Shown piece after piece: positions 49,905 through 57,788 of a DNA stretch of 64,000 bases. The DNA is taken from NCBI GenBank assembly GCA_964383535.1, contig CAYLHS010000001.1:1-64000 (forward strand), read 5' to 3'. The notes beneath the pieces are model-generated. The model did not search any database. It was not told the DNA's origin and saw nothing but the letters and a program-made list of their open reading frames with translations. The translations under genes were made by a program, and so were the position numbers. This DNA comes from CAYLHS01 sp964383535. Lineage in GTDB: Bacteria > Actinomycetota > Acidimicrobiia > Spongiisociales > UBA4744. Positions within the stretch are counted from its first letter, which is position 1. Each line of letters opens with the position of its first letter.

Positions 49905-50084
49905 ATGGAACGAGGGCTGACATTCAAGTGCACCCGCTGCCGTGCGGCCCCTGCGGTGGTGAAGAAGGGCCGCAAGACGTTTCTTTGTCCCCGCTGCGCG
50001 TCCGACCTCATGTGGCACGACATGGTCGACTCAGTCACAGAAGCGTTCGTCGAGGATGAGACACCAGAGGTCGGATCGGTATAG
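49905..50084 (+). CDS. 59-aa zinc-ribbon protein
   Basis: A short ORF starting MERGLTFKCTRCR, with a four-cysteine ribbon: CTRC near residues 9-12 and CPRC near 28-31 around a KKGRKTFL turn, then an acidic tail. An in-frame stop immediately precedes the ATG, so the start is fixed to this codon or later. The ribosome-binding site is weak. Such ribbons bind Zn(II) and are often found in RNA-binding or transcription-linked proteins; the role is unknown. It is followed 9 bases later by a small membrane protein gene. Confidence 0.55.
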   Translation: MERGLTFKCTRCRAAPAVVKKGRKTFLCPRCASDLMWHDMVDSVTEAFVEDETPEVGSV

Positions 50085-50093
50085 CCTCTGGGC

Positions 50094-50414
50094 GTGTACC
50101 GACGAACCGGCATCGTGCTCCTACTTCTCGGGGTCGCCTTTTCCGTGTTGCTGCTTTGGCTGCCTGTCCGCTACTTCACCGGGTACCAGGTCGGAAAGGA
50201 GCAGGTCAGCAGAATCTATCTGCCGTGTGGCTCGGCGATCGGCATCGCTGCCGACCAATTCGATCCTGCGATAAGGACGCCTGGGGAAAGGATCGAGTGC
50301 ATCAAACGGGCTCGGTCCCGCATCCTCTACGTCGTGTTCGTGGGGCCACTCCTGCTTCTCGGACTGTACGGGGTCTTTCGCGGGCCCTACCCACACCGCA
50401 AGCTCGGAGAGTAG
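50094..50414 (+). CDS. Small two-pass membrane protein
   Basis: A 106-aa protein of unknown function, GTG start. Two hydrophobic helices (IVLLLLGVAFSVLLLWLPV, residues ~7-25, and ILYVVFVGPLLLLGLYGVF, ~77-95) flank a polar region with two cysteines (LPCGSAIG, RIECIKRA). The layout suggests an extracytoplasmic loop with a possible disulfide. A GC-rich inverted repeat (GGGGCC/GGCCCC, 50421-50447) just after it could be a weak terminator. The 284-base stretch 50415-50698 that follows shows no convincing gene. Confidence 0.6.
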   Translation: MYRRTGIVLLLLGVAFSVLLLWLPVRYFTGYQVGKEQVSRIYLPCGSAIGIAADQFDPAIRTPGERIECIKRARSRILYVVFVGPLLLLGLYGVFRGPYPHRKLGE

Positions 50415-50698
50415 GCACGAGGGGGCCCTGGTATCCGAAGGAGGCCCCAGTACGCGTGCTGGGTCTGAGCAGCGGGCTCTGGGAAGAGCTGCGACTGCCT
50501 TCACGCTGGAGATAGCTCTCCCCATCCTCGGGAGGCACCTGTACCGCAAGGGTCTCATCCGCACAGTCCGCTCCGATGGCCAACCGACAGCTCAGAGGCG
50601 AGGCCGGGGTGGCAGCTTCGAATTCACGGCCGCAATGGAAGCGAACCTTGGGGACGAGTGACAGTATCCTCGCACCGCGTTCGAGGACAGGGCGCGTC

Positions 50699-51601
50699 CT
50701 AGTGCTCGGCCCTCGAAGCCAAGAAGGCTCCACACACCACCATGGCAGTGCCGACGATGGACAACCCCGCGACATGCTCGCCGTGGAGGAGGACGCCCAG
50801 GAGGATCGCCACGACCGGCAGGAAGTAGATGGCGATCGATGCCCTCGTGGCGCCCACCCGTCCCGCGAGTACGGACATCGCCAGTTGTGCGACACCTGTG
50901 CCGAATACGCCGAGCGCGGCAACCGCAGCGAACGGCCCCCATGCGAATGTCGCTCCGGAGAGCTGGGTGAGTCCGATCGGAACGACGATCACGATGGCGG
51001 CGAGCTGGGCCCGAAAGACGACCGGGAAGGCCCCGTACTGCTGCTGGAGTGGCACCGCCAGGTTGACGGCGAGTCCATAGGAGATCGTCGCAGCGAGAAC
51101 CATGAGCGTGCCCCGCACGACCGAGGCACCGCCCCCGACGGTCGGGAGACTGACTGCCACGATGCCAGCGAGACCAAGCAGCAACCCAACCATCTGAGGC
51201 CGGCCCGGACTGCGTCGAAGGAGGAAGGCGGCGACCAGCGCCGAGAAGATCGGCATCGAACCGTTCAGCATCCCGGCCAGCGAAGAGGAGATCCACTGCT
51301 CTGCGATCGGGAACATCAACATGGGAAACGCCATCCACACCACACCGAGGAGCGCAATTCGCGGCAGGTCGGCGCGATTCACGCGGTGCCGTGACGCGGG
51401 AACCATCGCAAGGGTGGCTGCGCCGATCAGGAGGCGCAACGAGGTGACGACGGGGGGTGGAAACGCCTCGAGACCGAGGGCGATCAGCAGAAACGACGAT
51501 CCCCAAATGAGGGAGATGCCGCCGAGGAGACCCCAGTCTGCGACCGAATAGGCAGCGCGTGTAGTGCCGGGGGCGGTGGACAAGAGATTCGGACGCCGCA
51601 T
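50699..51601 (-). CDS. EamA/DMT-superfamily transporter
   Basis: A 300-aa permease of the drug/metabolite transporter superfamily with ten hydrophobic segments in two EamA repeats: WGLLGGISLIWGSSFLLIAL begins the first (with the WGSSF motif), GTLMVLAATISYGLAVNLAV begins the second, and GEHVAGLSIVGTAMVVCGAFL ends it. Likely an exporter of amino acids or metabolites. ATG 51601 is preferred because the family profile starts there; an in-frame ATG at 51700 would add a Pro/Ala-rich extension. A second exporter gene lies 129 bases upstream on the same strand. Confidence 0.83.
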   Translation of the reverse strand: MRRPNLLSTAPGTTRAAYSVADWGLLGGISLIWGSSFLLIALGLEAFPPPVVTSLRLLIGAATLAMVPASRHRVNRADLPRIALLGVVWMAFPMLMFPIAEQWISSSLAGMLNGSMPIFSALVAAFLLRRSPGRPQMVGLLLGLAGIVAVSLPTVGGGASVVRGTLMVLAATISYGLAVNLAVPLQQQYGAFPVVFRAQLAAIVIVVPIGLTQLSGATFAWGPFAAVAALGVFGTGVAQLAMSVLAGRVGATRASIAIYFLPVVAILLGVLLHGEHVAGLSIVGTAMVVCGAFLASRAEH

Positions 51602-51730
51602 CGACGAGAGGCTAGCGGTCTGTCCATCAACGTCTGGGGGCGGCCAGATGCCAGCGCGTGCAGCAGACTTGCCATCTGGGTTCTGCCGGTTGACCATCAC
51701 CGATCTCGCGGGAACGGCACCGGACCTGCG

Positions 51731-52960
51731 TCAGTATTCGGGGGTGTTCTGTGCCTTCCACACGACCGTGAATGCGAGGTAGATGGCGAACACGACGATC
51801 AGGATCGGTCCAATCCGGACGATCTTCAGCAGCCCGATCCGGTCGGCGAGCGCTGTTCCGAAGAGCGCTCCGAACGGGACGGTGCTCCAAGCCAGGCTCC
51901 TGCTCGCGGCGCTGACCCGGCCGAGAAGATGTGGGGGCGTGTAGAGCTGTCGCATGGTCAGCAGGCTCACGTTGGTCCACACCAGACCGGTGAACGCGAC
52001 CGCCAGCACGCTGGTCACGATGAGGAGATTCCTCGACCATGTCAGACCGAAAATGCCGACGCCAAGGACGGCGAATCCGAGCACATAGCTGCGTCCGAGA
52101 CCGACCCGATCTATGAGCTTCGACGCGCTGATGGCACCGATGATGCCTCCTGCACCCATCCCGACGAAGAAAATGCCGAGCTTGGCCGGGTCGTTGGTCC
52201 CCAGAATCTCCGCGCCGATGAGGACGAGCGTGGCCTCGATGAACCCACCGGTGATGAAGTTGGCGAGTCCGCCCCCAAGTGTCGTGAGGCGAATTCGTGG
52301 CTCGTGCCAGAGGTGCTGCCACCCCTCCTTGAGTGTCTCGACGAAGTCGCCATTCCTCTCGAGGGTCCGCGGCGGAACACGGGCCAGGAGTGTGAACGAG
52401 GCTGCCGAAACGAGAAACGTCAGTCCGTTGAACGCGAATGCCGAGGGGAAGCCCGCCTCTTTGATGATGACCCCGCCGATCAGGGGGCCAATGAGGAACG
52501 CCGCCTGCTGCGACAGGGACAGTCGACTGTTCGCTCGGGCCAGGGACGTGCCGGCAGCGAGGGAAGGGATGAACGCCTGAAGTGACGCGTTGAAGGAGGC
52601 CGCGAGACTCCCCGAGATGAAGGCGAGTGCAAACAGGCCAACGGTGGTGATTCCTGAGGTGCGAGAGACGATCGCCAGGACGATGAACGCCGCGGCCCTG
52701 AGCAGTTCGTTGAGGACGAGCAAAGGACGCAGCCGGTACCGGTCGAGCAGAGTGCCGCCGAGGAAACCGAAGATCAGCGTCGGGATGTTCTCTGCAGCCG
52801 AAAGGAGCCCGAAGTCGAACGCGCGCACCGTGAGCGATGTGAGGAAGTACGGAACGGTGAAGTAGGCGACGTAGTCGCCGAGCAGCGAGACCGATTGTCC
52901 CACCCATACGACGGAGAAGTTGCGGAGGGGGCGCGCGCGTCGGTGGGTGCCGTGGCTCAC
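51731..52960 (-). CDS. Major facilitator superfamily transporter (enterobactin-exporter-like)
   Basis: A 409-aa 12-helix MFS protein of the DHA3 group: FSVVWVGQSVSLLGDYVAYFTVPYFL, the motif GGTLLDRYRLRPLLVLNELLRAAAF between helices 2 and 4, and SLSQQAAFLIGPLIGG. Probably an efflux carrier. The start is GTG 52960 with no clear ribosome-binding site. It is divergent from a small holin-like protein gene about 100 bases away. Confidence 0.85.
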   Translation of the reverse strand: MSHGTHRRARPLRNFSVVWVGQSVSLLGDYVAYFTVPYFLTSLTVRAFDFGLLSAAENIPTLIFGFLGGTLLDRYRLRPLLVLNELLRAAAFIVLAIVSRTSGITTVGLFALAFISGSLAASFNASLQAFIPSLAAGTSLARANSRLSLSQQAAFLIGPLIGGVIIKEAGFPSAFAFNGLTFLVSAASFTLLARVPPRTLERNGDFVETLKEGWQHLWHEPRIRLTTLGGGLANFITGGFIEATLVLIGAEILGTNDPAKLGIFFVGMGAGGIIGAISASKLIDRVGLGRSYVLGFAVLGVGIFGLTWSRNLLIVTSVLAVAFTGLVWTNVSLLTMRQLYTPPHLLGRVSAASRSLAWSTVPFGALFGTALADRIGLLKIVRIGPILIVVFAIYLAFTVVWKAQNTPEY

Positions 52961-53057
52961 GGCGGGTAGCCTAGCGGTGCACTGGCAGGGATTTCATAGT
53001 GACACGCCCGGACGAATTCGCTGATGTGTCGTGCGCTCGGGTAGCCTCCATTGTGTC

Positions 53058-53351
53058 ATGGGTGATCTACGGGAGCTGCCGGAGCAGGTCAGTGAGCTGA
53101 TCGATCTCTCCAAGGAGTACCTGCGCCAGGAAACCATCGAGCCGGCAAAGAGACTCGGACGCGTGTTCGGGATGGGGTTCGCCGCCTCGGTGTTGTTTTC
53201 GCTAGGAGCGGTGCTCCTGTCGGTCGCAGGAATGCGGATCCTGGTTCGAGTTCTGCCGGAAGGCGAGCTGTGGAGCGCGCTCGGTGTGTTCATCTCGTTC
53301 ATCGTGCTTGCAGGAGCGGCCGGTCTGATCATGTGGAGGGCAAATCGCTGA
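53058..53351 (+). CDS. Phage-holin-superfamily-type small membrane protein
   Basis: A 97-aa protein: an N-terminal helical stretch LPEQVSELIDLSKEYLRQETIEPAKRLGRVFGMGFA followed by two transmembrane helices (AASVLFSLGAVLLSVAG and WSALGVFISFIVLAGAAGLIMW). This is the layout of the putative actinobacterial holin III/DUF1469-like family, which is usually chromosomal and not phage-related. Its stop overlaps the next small gene by one base (TGATG). Role unknown. Confidence 0.65.
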   Translation: MGDLRELPEQVSELIDLSKEYLRQETIEPAKRLGRVFGMGFAASVLFSLGAVLLSVAGMRILVRVLPEGELWSALGVFISFIVLAGAAGLIMWRANR

Positions 53352-53542
53352 TGGTGGAGCGCGCCGACATCGAAGCCAAGGCACGTGAGATCGAGCAATC
53401 GCTCATGGAGACGAAGGAAAGCGTTCAGGACAAGAGCGTGCTCATCGCGCTCGCCGTGATCGCGGTCGTCGGCATTGCCTTCTTGATCGGAAGACGTCGA
53501 GGCAAACAGGCCAGGGCAATCGTGAAGGTCTACAGGTCCTGA
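53351..53542 (+). CDS. 63-aa single-pass membrane protein
   Basis: A short ORF starting MVERADIEAKAREIEQSL: a charged, possibly coiled helix of ~30 residues, one transmembrane helix (VLIALAVIAVVGIAFLIG) and a basic tail (RRRGKQARAIVKV). It overlaps the preceding gene by one base, so it is translationally coupled to the holin-like protein, and its 3' end overlaps by 13 bases the convergent gene at 53530-53724. Function unknown. Confidence 0.6.
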   Translation: MVERADIEAKAREIEQSLMETKESVQDKSVLIALAVIAVVGIAFLIGRRRGKQARAIVKVYRS

Positions 53543-53724
53543 CCTTCGAATCCAATACGGATCGTTTCGCCGGGTTTCAAGCGACGCTGGTAGACGACGC
53601 GGGAAGGTCGGGGAGTGCGGAGGAACCGGAACGCCAGTAGCGCCGCTCCCACCAGTACCAGCGTGGCGTCACCGGTTCGCAAGCCCCGAAACAGGCTCTT
53701 GACTGCGGATCCGCCGAGCTGCAT
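53530..53724 (-). CDS. 64-aa single-pass membrane protein
   Basis: A short ORF (MQLGGSAVKSLFRGLRTGD...) with one hydrophobic helix (ATLVLVGAALLAFRFL) and a C-terminal YQRRLKPGETIRIGFE segment. The basic/aromatic tail resembles small actinobacterial membrane proteins seen near similar gene pairs. It is convergent with and slightly overlaps its neighbour. Function unknown. Confidence 0.5.
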   Translation of the reverse strand: MQLGGSAVKSLFRGLRTGDATLVLVGAALLAFRFLRTPRPSRVVYQRRLKPGETIRIGFEGQDL

Positions 53725-53776
53725 GTGACCAGGCTAGCCGCGGGGAAGGAGCCAGAAAGCGCGTAAAGTACCTGCC

Positions 53777-53878
53777 ATGCGGAACGAAACGATGAAGAAG
53801 GTCATTGTCTGGGTCATCGTCCTCGGAATGGTGCTCTCTCTCGCCCTGGGCGTCTTGGCCCTGGTGTTCTCGTCATGA
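53777..53878 (+). CDS. 33-aa membrane peptide upstream of the sulfur-carrier gene
   Basis: A very short ORF, MRNETMKKVIVWVIVLGMVL then a hydrophobic run ending FSS, essentially one transmembrane helix. Its stop overlaps the start of the beta-grasp sulfur-carrier gene (ATGA), the same coupling used by the next genes, which supports translation. It may be a leader whose translation regulates the downstream thiolation genes; that is inference. Confidence 0.45.
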   Translation: MRNETMKKVIVWVIVLGMVLSLALGVLALVFSS

Positions 53879-54069
53879 ACGTCATCCTTCGACATCCCCG
53901 GCGAGAGGTGGCGGTCGATGCCCCGATCAGCGTCGATCGGATGCTGAAGGCACTAGACATCGTGCCGGAGACGGTGCTGGTGATCCGAGGAGCGGACCTT
54001 CTGACTCGAGACGCAATGCTCGAACCCGACGACACGGTCGAGGTGCGTCCTGTCATCTCGGGGGGCTGA
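53875..54069 (+). CDS. MoaD/ThiS-like beta-grasp sulfur carrier (TtuB-like), C-terminal GG
   Basis: A 64-aa ubiquitin-fold protein: strand-rich VILRHPRREVAVDAP, helix SVDRMLKALDIVP, ETVLVIRGADLL, TVEVRPVISGG. The exposed Gly-Gly terminus is the adenylation/thiocarboxylation site in ThiS, MoaD and TtuB. It overlaps the TtuA-type thiolase gene by a base (TGATG), so it should supply sulfur for tRNA 2-thiolation. No E1-like TtuC gene is within the window. In Thermus TtuB is also conjugated to proteins; whether that applies here is open. Confidence 0.8.
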   Translation: MNVILRHPRREVAVDAPISVDRMLKALDIVPETVLVIRGADLLTRDAMLEPDDTVEVRPVISGG

Positions 54070-54956
54070 TGCGCTGCCGGGTCTGCAAGGAGAAGGCCGC
54101 GATCGAGGTACGACGCCACAACGCCGCGTTCTGTCGCGACCACTTCATCGAGCACGTGGTACGGCAGGTGGAGCGGACCATCCATGACTTCGACATGTTC
54201 GATCGCTCGGATCGCTTGCTCATCGGGGTGTCGGGCGGGAAGGACAGCCTGGCGATCTGGGATATTCTGCACCGGCTCGGCTATCGATGTGAGGGCGTCT
54301 ATCTCGACCTCGGCATTGACGGCTACTCGGCCGACAGTCGCACCTTCATCGAACGCTTCGTGAAGGAACGAGACTTGATCCTTCGGGTCGTCGACCTCCG
54401 TGAACGATACGGCTTCACGATTCCCCAGGCGGCGGAGTCGACGAGACGAAATCCGTGCTCTGCATGCGGCCTCTCCAAGCGGTACATCCTCAACGAGGAG
54501 GCGCTGACGGGCGGCTATGACGCCCTCGTGATGGGCCACAATCTCGATGATGAAGCGGCGACTCTGTTCTCGAACGTGCTCAATTGGAACACCGAGTACC
54601 TGGCCCGGCAGAAGGCAGTCCTTCCCGCTTCCGGTGGTCTGGTCAAGAAGGTGAAACCTCTAGTCCGAGTCGCGGAGAGAGAAACCGCGGCGTATGCCGT
54701 TCTCTCGGGCATCGATTACGAAGTCGACGAGTGCCCGCTGGTTGCCGGCAACACCGTCAACAGGATGAAGGAATGGATGGCGCTGCTCGAACACAAGTCG
54801 CCAGGTGTCACCCAGCACTTCCTTGGTGGCTTCTACAACCTGGACACTTTCCACACCCCGACCCCGGATCTGCATTCGTGCGAGTCCTGCGGACGGCCGA
54901 CGACTGCGACGATCTGCGCCTTCTGCCGGCTGCAAGAGCGATCGGTTCGACGATGA
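54069..54956 (+). CDS. ttuA: TtuA/Ncs6-like tRNA 2-thiouridine synthetase
   Basis: A 295-aa ATP-pyrophosphatase of the TtcA/TtuA family: PP-loop LLIGVSGGKDSLA; N-terminal zinc finger (CRVC...CRDH) and C-terminal zinc finger (CESC...CAFC); catalytic/Fe-S cysteines NPCSACG and DECPLV; GHNLDDEAAT signature. It activates the tRNA uridine (position 54 in Thermus) and substitutes sulfur from the adjacent sulfur carrier. Overlaps with both neighbours (sulfur carrier before, trmI after) make one transcription unit. Confidence 0.88.
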   Translation: MRCRVCKEKAAIEVRRHNAAFCRDHFIEHVVRQVERTIHDFDMFDRSDRLLIGVSGGKDSLAIWDILHRLGYRCEGVYLDLGIDGYSADSRTFIERFVKERDLILRVVDLRERYGFTIPQAAESTRRNPCSACGLSKRYILNEEALTGGYDALVMGHNLDDEAATLFSNVLNWNTEYLARQKAVLPASGGLVKKVKPLVRVAERETAAYAVLSGIDYEVDECPLVAGNTVNRMKEWMALLEHKSPGVTQHFLGGFYNLDTFHTPTPDLHSCESCGRPTTATICAFCRLQERSVRR

Positions 54957-55723
54957 CGTTCACTTCGGGCGACCACTGCCTACTGGTGGATCTCCGGGGA
55001 CGCAGATATCTGGTCACGCTCAAGGAAGGGGGTGAGTTCCATTCCCATCTCGGCGCCCTCCCACACGATGACGTGATCGGGGTCCAGGAGGGAACGCTGA
55101 TCGCAACCACGACTGGCAGCCGGCTGCTGGCCATTCGCCCGCGGTACGTCGACTATGTCCTCAAGATGCGACGCGGAGCCCAGGTCGTGTACCCCAAGGA
55201 CGTCGGACCGATCCTCGTCTACGGAGACATCGGTCCAGGCGAAACGGTGCTCGAGGCGGGTACCGGTTCCGGCGCGCTCACGATCGCTCTGGTGAGGGCG
55301 GTGGGCGCCACCGGGAAGGTGATCAGTGTCGAAACACGCGAAGACCACGCGGCGCACGCCCGCAGAACCATCGACGCGTTCTTCGGGGCCCTCCCGGTCA
55401 ACCTGGACCTGCGAATCGGGTCGATAGAAGACGTCGGAGCGTCCGTGTCGCCAACCCGAATGGTGCTCGATCTGCCCGAACCCTGGCATGTGGCCGAGGG
55501 CGGCGGTGGTCTACAGCCCGGGGGCGTATTCGTCGCCTACCTACCGACCGTTCCGCAAGTTCAGACGCTGGTCGAGACGATGCGGGCGACGGGGGCGTAC
55601 CAGATGATCGAGACGTTCGAGACCCTCCATCGGTCCTGGAACATCGAAGGAAGGTCGGTGCGACCCGATCACCGTATGGTTGGCCACACCGGGTTCATCG
55701 TTGTCGGTCGTCGAACACGTTGA
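54953..55723 (+). CDS. trmI: tRNA (adenine-58-N1)-methyltransferase
   Basis: A 256-aa TrmI: an N-terminal small beta domain, then the SAM-binding motif TVLEAGTGSGALTIALVRAVG, EDHAAHARRTI, and the family catalytic motif MVLDLPEPWHV (D-x-P-x-P-W). It makes m1A58 in the T-loop of tRNA. The start overlaps ttuA (ATGA); in Mycobacterium the TrmI homologue also lies close upstream of mpa. Both this enzyme and the thiolase modify the T-loop, so their co-transcription is functionally coherent. Confidence 0.9.
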   Translation: MTFTSGDHCLLVDLRGRRYLVTLKEGGEFHSHLGALPHDDVIGVQEGTLIATTTGSRLLAIRPRYVDYVLKMRRGAQVVYPKDVGPILVYGDIGPGETVLEAGTGSGALTIALVRAVGATGKVISVETREDHAAHARRTIDAFFGALPVNLDLRIGSIEDVGASVSPTRMVLDLPEPWHVAEGGGGLQPGGVFVAYLPTVPQVQTLVETMRATGAYQMIETFETLHRSWNIEGRSVRPDHRMVGHTGFIVVGRRTR

Positions 55724-55739
55724 GGGGACCCAATGGTCG

Positions 55740-55985
55740 TCAGGGTTCGATGAAGATGCACTCGCCGGGGCACTCCTCCGCCGACTCGATCACCATCTCC
55801 TCTTGCCCATCTGGCACCACGGCCAGCCCCTGAGCCCCTTCGGGGTTGCCCTCGGATGCGGCGAAGATCTTGTCGCCCTCCTTGACGTAGGCCAGACCGT
55901 CGTCCAGTAGGACGAAGACATCGGGTGCGATCTCCTCGCAGAGGCCGTCGCCCGTGCAGAGATCTTGGTCGATCCAAACCTTCAT
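55740..55985 (-). CDS. Single-cluster ferredoxin ([3Fe-4S]/[4Fe-4S] type)
   Basis: An 81-aa ferredoxin with a split motif DLCTGDGLCEEIAPDVF near the N-terminus and SAEECPGECIFIEP at the C-terminus, the pattern of P450-type [3Fe-4S] ferredoxins where one cluster cysteine position is replaced (Gly13 here). An acidic middle is present. AAGGAG lies 11 bases before ATG 55985; an in-frame ATG at 56060 is unlikely. It is inserted on the opposite strand between trmI and mpa; no partner P450 or reductase is in the window. Confidence 0.85.
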   Translation of the reverse strand: MKVWIDQDLCTGDGLCEEIAPDVFVLLDDGLAYVKEGDKIFAASEGNPEGAQGLAVVPDGQEEMVIESAEECPGECIFIEP

Positions 55986-56086
55986 TGTGCGAGAGTCTCC
56001 TTCGTGGATACGGGGCATGATACCCATGTTCTGAGTTGGTGTGACTCCATCGCCAAGCACGCGCCGGTCGTATACTTCGCGAGGTC

Positions 56087-57781
56087 ATGAGCGACGAGGC
56101 CCGGCTCCAAGCAACGATTGCCGAACTCGAGTCGCAGGTCGAGCACCTGCGAACGGGCGCAGAACACGCGCGATCTCTCGAGCGGCAGCTGTCCGATGTT
56201 CGTGTTCAGCTCGACGACACCGTCGCCAGAAACGCCAGACTCACCTCGGTGCTGACGGAAGCCCGAGAGCAGCTCGCGCTCCTGCGTGAGGAGATCGAGA
56301 AGCTCTCGGCACCGCCCAACCAATTCGGCACCGTTGTGCAGGTGAATCAGGACGGCACCGTCGACGTCATGAACAGCGGCAGGAAGCTTCGAGTCACGGC
56401 GCACCCATCGATCGAAGTGAAGCAACTCGCACGTGGTCAAGACGTGCTCTTGAACGAAGCGATGAACATCGTGGACGTACGGCAGTTCGCGCAGGCGGGT
56501 GAGGTCGTCATCGTCAAGGAGGGCCTGGAGGCGGGACGGCTTCTCGTGCTCGGACGTGGAGACGAAGAACGGGTGGTCGAGATTGCCGAACCGCTCGAAA
56601 ACGAGTCACTGCGTGCCGGTGACGCGGTTCGTCTCGATGGGAGAACCGGACTCGTTTTCGAGAAGCTGAACCGCCCAGAGATCCAAGAGCTGATCCTCGA
56701 GGAAGTCCCCGACGTCACGTATGAGCAGGTGGGAGGGCTTCGCAGTCAGATCGAAGCCATCCGAGACGCGGTCGAGCTTCCCTACGTTCACAAAGAGCTC
56801 TTCGAGCAGTACGGGCTCGAAGCTCCGAAGGGTGTGCTGCTGTACGGCCCGCCCGGCTGCGGCAAGACACTCATCGCGAAAGCGGTGGCAAACAGCCTGG
56901 CCACGGCCGTCACCGAGCGGACGGGGCGAGCGGACGTCAAGTCCTACTTCCTGAACGTCAAAGGTCCCGAGTTGCTCAACAAGTACGTGGGTGAGACGGA
57001 GCGGCAGATCCGCTTGATCTTCTCCAGAGCCAAGGAGAAATCCGATCAGGGAGTGCCCGTCATCGTGTTCTTCGATGAGATGGACTCGCTGTTCCGAACG
57101 AGGGGAACCGGCGTCTCCTCCGATATGGAGTCGACAGTGGTTCCTCAGCTGCTGTCCGAACTCGACGGCGTCGAGAGCCTCAAGAACGTCATCGTGATCG
57201 GCGCATCGAACCGCGAAGACCTGATCGACCCTGCGATCCTTCGGCCAGGTCGTCTCGACGTGAAGATCAAGATCGACCGCCCGGACGAGGAATCAGCCCG
57301 GCAGATCTTCCGCATCTACTTGGGAGACGTGCCGATAGACGCGAGCGAAGTGGAGGCCTCGCGAGGCGACCGGGATGCCGTGGTGACGTCGATGATCCAA
57401 CGTACCGTCGAGCGAATGTACTCGACGGACGACGAGAACAAGTTCCTCGAGGTGACCTACGCCAACGGAGACAGAGAGCTGCTGTACTTCAAGGACTTCT
57501 CGAGCGGGGCGATGATCCAGAACATCGTCAGCCGAGCGAAGAAGGAAGCGATCAAGCGCGAAATCGATGGTGGCGGCCGAGGTGTCCGAACGGAGGACCT
57601 CATGGAGGCGATCCGAAGCGAGTTCACCGAACACGAGGACCTCCCCAACACGACGAACCCGGACGACTGGGCGAAGGTGTCAGGCAAGAAGGGCGAGCGC
57701 ATCGTGTACGTACGGACGTTGGTGCGTGGCGAGGACAAGTCGAAGAAGATCGAAGCCGTCACAACCGGCCAGTACCTCTGA
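56087..57781 (+). CDS. mpa: Proteasomal AAA ATPase (Mpa/ARC)
   Basis: A 564-aa ring ATPase. An N-terminal coiled coil (~1-75), which binds Pup, precedes the OB double domain (~76-205). The AAA module has Walker A GPPGCGKT (254-261), [18 protein letters not shown], Walker [13 protein letters not shown] and the second-region [11 protein letters not shown]. The C-terminus ends GQYL, the docking motif that opens the 20S gate. It unfolds pupylated substrates and feeds them to PrcBA. It is the first gene of the Pup-proteasome operon, 7 bases before dop. Confidence 0.95.
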   Translation: MSDEARLQATIAELESQVEHLRTGAEHARSLERQLSDVRVQLDDTVARNARLTSVLTEAREQLALLREEIEKLSAPPNQFGTVVQVNQDGTVDVMNSGRKLRVTAHPSIEVKQLARGQDVLLNEAMNIVDVRQFAQAGEVVIVKEGLEAGRLLVLGRGDEERVVEIAEPLENESLRAGDAVRLDGRTGLVFEKLNRPEIQELILEEVPDVTYEQVGGLRSQIEAIRDAVELPYVHKELFEQYGLEAPKGVLLYGPPGCGKTLIAKAVANSLATAVTERTGRADVKSYFLNVKGPELLNKYVGETERQIRLIFSRAKEKSDQGVPVIVFFDEMDSLFRTRGTGVSSDMESTVVPQLLSELDGVESLKNVIVIGASNREDLIDPAILRPGRLDVKIKIDRPDEESARQIFRIYLGDVPIDASEVEASRGDRDAVVTSMIQRTVERMYSTDDENKFLEVTYANGDRELLYFKDFSSGAMIQNIVSRAKKEAIKREIDGGGRGVRTEDLMEAIRSEFTEHEDLPNTTNPDDWAKVSGKKGERIVYVRTLVRGEDKSKKIEAVTTGQYL

Positions 57782-57788
57782 GGTTCCC

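Noticed and set aside
50421..50447. GGGGCC/GGCCCC inverted repeat after the small membrane protein
   Set aside because: A 15-base loop and only a six-base stem; noted as a possible weak terminator but not listed as a feature.
53058..53351. Prophage lysis gene (holin) interpretation
   Set aside because: No endolysin, integrase, capsid or att-like sites nearby; holin-superfamily membrane proteins of this type are common chromosomal genes in actinobacteria.
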